NCBI RefSeq assembly: GCF_039538065.1
Contig: NZ_BAABBR010000001.1
Location: 1,650,501 to 1,714,500, forward strand
From: Sphingomonas rosea
GTDB lineage: Bacteria; Pseudomonadota; Alphaproteobacteria; Sphingomonadales; Sphingomonadaceae
Reading direction: 5' to 3'
Length of the DNA: 64,000 bases
Shown here: in pieces, positions 61,209 to 64,000 of the stretch
Numbering within the stretch: position 1 is the stretch's first letter
Layout of the letters: each line of letters starts with the position of its first letter
Translations under genes and position numbers: made by a program
The notes under the pieces: generated by a model
What the model was told of the DNA's origin: nothing
The model's input: only the letters and a program-made list of their open reading frames with translations
Databases searched by the model: none

Positions 61209-62470
61209 ACGTCGTGACCAGGATCGAAGGCGAGCAGCCGGTCGAAGTGCGCAAGCGCAAGCTGACGCCCGCGCAAAAGGTGATGCTGGGCGTGCTTCCG
61301 GTCGCGGTGGCGGGCGGGATCCTGCTCGGCCGCGGCGGGAGCGACAGCGCCAATGCCGCGCCGCCGCCGGCGACGGTGACGGCGGCGAGCCCGATCGTGC
61401 GCCAGATCACCGAGTGGGACGATTATTCGGGCCGTTTCGAGGCGAGCCGCTCGGTCGAAGTCCGGCCGCGCGTCTCGGGTGCGATCACCGGCGTCCATTT
61501 CCAGGACGGCGCGGTGGTGCGGCAGGGGCAGCTCCTGTTCACCATCGATCCGCGGCCCTTCACCGCAGCGCTGGCCGAAGCGCAGGCGGCGGTGGCGAGC
61601 GCGCAGAGCGACCTGTCGCTGGCCCGCGCCGACCTCGGCCGCGCGACCCGCCTGCTCGAGGTCGACGCGGTGTCGCGGAGCGACGTCGACCGGCTTCGTG
61701 CCCGGGTCCAGGCGGGCGAGGCGGCGCTGGCGGCGGCGCAGGCGCGGGTCCGTTCGCGCGCGCTCGATGTCAGCTTCACGCAGGTCCGCGCGCCGATCAC
61801 GGGGCGGATCTCGGACCGGCGGATCGATGCCGGCAATCTCGTCGCGGGCGGTGCCGTCGGCGGCGAGGCGACCCTGCTGACGACGATCAACGCGCTCGAT
61901 CCGGTCTATTTCACCTTCGACGCCTCCGAAGCGCTTTACCTCAAGGCGCGGCGCGCACGCGAAGCCGGAGCAGCCCCGACGACGGTCGCGATCCGGCTGC
62001 AGGACGAGACCGACTACAAGTGGCGCGGGCGGCTCGACTTCACCGACAACGGGATCGACAATCGCTCGGGCACGATCCGGCTTCGCGCCGTGGTGTCGAA
62101 CCCGACGCAGTTCCTGACGCCGGGCATGTTCGGCAACCTGCGGCTTGCCGCCGGCGGCACGACGAATGCGTTGATGGTGCCCGATGCGGCGGTCCAGACC
62201 GACCAGGCGCGCAAGGTCGTGACCGTGGTCGGCAAGGACGGCAGCCTGTCGCCGCGGCCGGTGGTGGTGGGGCCGCTGCTCGACGGCTTGCGGGTCATCC
62301 GCTCGGGCCTGTCCCCAAGCGACCGCGTGGTCATTGCCGGCGCGCAGCTCGCGATGCCGGGGGCCAAGGTGAACGTGAAGCCGGGCGTGATCCGTCCGGC
62401 GCCCTCGCCGGCCGCGGCAAGCGCGCAACCGACCCAGCCGGCGGGCGAGGCGACCTTCTCGGCGCCTTGA
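61205..62470 (+). CDS. RND efflux periplasmic adaptor subunit
   Basis: Membrane-fusion protein (AcrA/MexA family), 421 residues. One N-terminal membrane helix (about 27-47), barrel-sandwich halves SRSVEVRPRVSGAITGVHFQ and RSRALDVSFTQVRAPITGRI separated by a coiled coil, then the beta-barrel (LDPVYFTFDASEALYL) and membrane-proximal domain. GTG at 61205 has GGAGG 8 nt upstream and overlaps the previous stop. It precedes the pump gene by 57 nt. Confidence 0.94.
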   Translation: MNVVTRIEGEQPVEVRKRKLTPAQKVMLGVLPVAVAGGILLGRGGSDSANAAPPPATVTAASPIVRQITEWDDYSGRFEASRSVEVRPRVSGAITGVHFQDGAVVRQGQLLFTIDPRPFTAALAEAQAAVASAQSDLSLARADLGRATRLLEVDAVSRSDVDRLRARVQAGEAALAAAQARVRSRALDVSFTQVRAPITGRISDRRIDAGNLVAGGAVGGEATLLTTINALDPVYFTFDASEALYLKARRAREAGAAPTTVAIRLQDETDYKWRGRLDFTDNGIDNRSGTIRLRAVVSNPTQFLTPGMFGNLRLAAGGTTNALMVPDAAVQTDQARKVVTVVGKDGSLSPRPVVVGPLLDGLRVIRSGLSPSDRVVIAGAQLAMPGAKVNVKPGVIRPAPSPAAASAQPTQPAGEATFSAP

Positions 62471-62527
62471 GCCCAGCCGCCTTCATTCGATCCAACTGAA
62501 CCCACGCCCCGGCGAGGAGCCGCACCC

Positions 62528-64000
62528 ATGCGCCTGTCCCGTTTCTTCATCACGCGGCCGATCTTCGCCGCCGTGCTCGCCATCCTCATCACGGTGATGG
62601 GCGGGATCGCCTATTTCGCGCTGCCGGTGTCGCAATATCCCGACATCGTGCCGCCGACCGTGACGGTGAGCGCAAGCTATCCGGGCGCCTCGGCCGAGAC
62701 CGTGTCCGAAACCGTCGCCGCGCCGATCGAGCAGGAGATCAACGGCGTCGACGACATGATCTACATGTCCTCGCAATCGACCGGCGACGGGCGGCTGACG
62801 ATCACGGTCACATTCAAGCAGGGCACCGACCTCAACGCCGCGCAGGTGCTGGTCCAGAACCGGGTCGCGATTGCCGCGCCGCGCCTGCCGCAGGAAGTGC
62901 AGCGATTGGGCGTGGTCACGCGCAAGACCTCGCCCGATTTCCTGATGGTGGTGAACCTCGTCTCGCCGGGCAACAAACTCGATCGCGGCTACATGTCCAA
63001 CTATGCGCTGACGCAGGTCCGCGACCGGCTGGCGCGGCTCGACGGGGTGGGCGACGTCCAGCTGTTCGGCGCGCGCGACTATGCCATGCGGGTGTGGATC
63101 GACCCGACGCGGGCGGCCGCGCTCAACCTGACGGCCGGCGAGATCGTCGCGGCGCTGCGCGCGCAGAACGTTCAGGTGGCCGCGGGCACGCTCGGCCAGC
63201 CGCCCTACAACACGGGCGCGGCCTATCAGCTCAACGTCGAGACGCAGGGCCGCCTCGCCGACCCGTCGCAGTTCGCCAATGTCGTCATCCGCAGCGATGC
63301 CGACGGGCGGCAGGTGCGGGTGTCGGACATCGGGCGGGTCGAACTCGGCGCCGCCGATTATGCCTCGAACACCTATCTGTCGGGTGAGCCGACGGTGCTG
63401 CTTGGCGTCTTCCAGCGGCCGGGCTCGAACGCGCTCGCCGCCGCCGAGCTGGTCAAGCAGGAGATGGAATCGGCGTCGAAGAGCTTTCCGCCGGGACTCG
63501 AATATCGGGTGATCTACAATCCGACCGAATTCATCGCGCAGTCGATCGACGCGGTCGGCCAAACGCTGCTCGAGGCGGTATTCCTCGTGGTGCTGGTGAT
63601 CCTCGTCTTCCTCCAGCGCTGGCGCGCGGCGCTGATTCCGGTGCTCGCCATTCCGGTTTCGCTGATCGGCACCTTCGCGGTGCTGCAGATGGTCGGCTAT
63701 TCGCTCAACAACCTGTCGCTGTTCGGACTGGTGCTGGCGATCGGGATCGTGGTCGACGACGCCATCGTCGTGGTCGAGAATGTCGAGCGCAATCTCGCCA
63801 AGGGGATGACCGGGCTGGAGGCGGCGCGGACCTCGATGGATGAGGTGGCCGGGGCGCTGGTCGCGATCGTGCTGGTGCTGTGTGCGGTGTTCCTGCCGAC
63901 GCTATTCCTCAACGGGCTGTCGGGTGCCTTCTACCACCAGTTTGCGGTGACGATTTCGGCGGCAACGCTCATCTCGCTGCTGCTGTCGCTGACGCTGTCG
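62528..64000 (+). CDS. RND efflux pump permease, HAE1 family (3' end outside window)
   Basis: Proton-driven multidrug exporter. 491 residues are visible: the N-terminal helix (MRLSRFFITRPIFAAVLAIL), the porter/docking segment (VSQYPDIVPPTVTVSASYPG, QEINGVDDMIYMSSQSTGDG) and the first transmembrane bundle to helix 4-5 with the proton-relay Asp pair in IGIVVDDAIVVVENVER. The protein should extend about 550 more residues beyond the right edge. A TolC-type partner is not visible. Confidence 0.96.
   Translation, partial: MRLSRFFITRPIFAAVLAILITVMGGIAYFALPVSQYPDIVPPTVTVSASYPGASAETVSETVAAPIEQEINGVDDMIYMSSQSTGDGRLTITVTFKQGTDLNAAQVLVQNRVAIAAPRLPQEVQRLGVVTRKTSPDFLMVVNLVSPGNKLDRGYMSNYALTQVRDRLARLDGVGDVQLFGARDYAMRVWIDPTRAAALNLTAGEIVAALRAQNVQVAAGTLGQPPYNTGAAYQLNVETQGRLADPSQFANVVIRSDADGRQVRVSDIGRVELGAADYASNTYLSGEPTVLLGVFQRPGSNALAAAELVKQEMESASKSFPPGLEYRVIYNPTEFIAQSIDAVGQTLLEAVFLVVLVILVFLQRWRAALIPVLAIPVSLIGTFAVLQMVGYSLNNLSLFGLVLAIGIVVDDAIVVVENVERNLAKGMTGLEAARTSMDEVAGALVAIVLVLCAVFLPTLFLNGLSGAFYHQFAVTISAATLISLLLSLTLS

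Overview
The window is a gene-dense, high-GC chromosomal segment, very probably from a sphingomonad (Alphaproteobacteria, Sphingomonadales, Sphingomonas/Sphingomicrobium-like). This rests on the C4-pathway HemA (5-aminolevulinate synthase), the alphaproteobacterial ribosomal proteins S4 and S20, the ubiB-ubiE / mutM-rpsT-dnaA order, the plsY-dprA-topA cluster, the split gcvPA/gcvPB glycine decarboxylase and TTCG-rich intergenic palindromes. Most genes abut or overlap by 1-13 nt, and GTG and TTG starts are common. I see no prophage, insertion sequence, CRISPR array or rRNA operon. Nearly all of the window is core chromosome.

Layout, left half. 1-2.6 kb: start of a Flp/Tad pilus operon read leftward (cpaB, cpaC partial). 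2.7-7.1 kb: FAD oxidoreductase, rnhA, ispH, a lipoprotein and a vanadium-haloperoxidase-like secreted protein. 7.3-13.9 kb: glycine cleavage operon behind a tandem glycine riboswitch (gcvT, gcvH, a methyltransferase, gcvPA, gcvPB, then an ABA4-like membrane protein and a DUF938 protein). 13.9-16.8 kb: PAP2 phosphatase, two PilZ proteins and a two-domain aspartic protease. 16.8-21.4 kb: tRNA-Lys with two extra tRNA 3'-end copies beside it, then folK, a family-5 uracil-DNA glycosylase, a GNAT acetyltransferase, a COG4705 membrane protein, a cation/proton antiporter and a small secreted protein. 21.5-25.5 kb: aguB and aguA (agmatine to putrescine) and an S9 peptidase. 25.5-31.3 kb: rpsD, chorismate mutase, the rpiB-glyA-nrdR-trmJ operon, DUF3429 and hemA.

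Layout, right half. 31.3-39.1 kb: murI, an unusual LuxR-HTH/membrane/EF-hand protein, plsY-dprA-membrane protein-topA, a ThiF/MoeB protein and dut. 39.2-47 kb: a type I secretion cassette (adaptor and ABC ATPase) with its likely cargo, a 1547-residue ExeM/NucH-type extracellular nuclease carrying RTX repeats. 47.1-50.6 kb: coaBC, a YghU-type GST and hypotheticals. 50.7-53.1 kb: a DUF305 plus LVIVD-propeller protein. 53.1-58.7 kb: ubiB, ubiE, mutM, rpsT and dnaA. 58.7-64 kb: glycerophosphodiester phosphodiesterase, a TetR regulator and an RND efflux operon cut by the window end.

The most interesting non-routine signals are: a membrane-spanning LuxR-type regulator with C-terminal EF-hands; tandem copies of the tRNA-Lys 3' end; a palindromic element inserted in frame in the coaBC interdomain linker; a palindrome in the gcv operon that carries the next gene's ribosome-binding site; a near-identical 43-bp repeat at two loci; candidate Pho, Fur, CtrA and TetR sites upstream of the nuclease, hemA, cpaB and RND operon; and the DUF305-LVIVD fusion.
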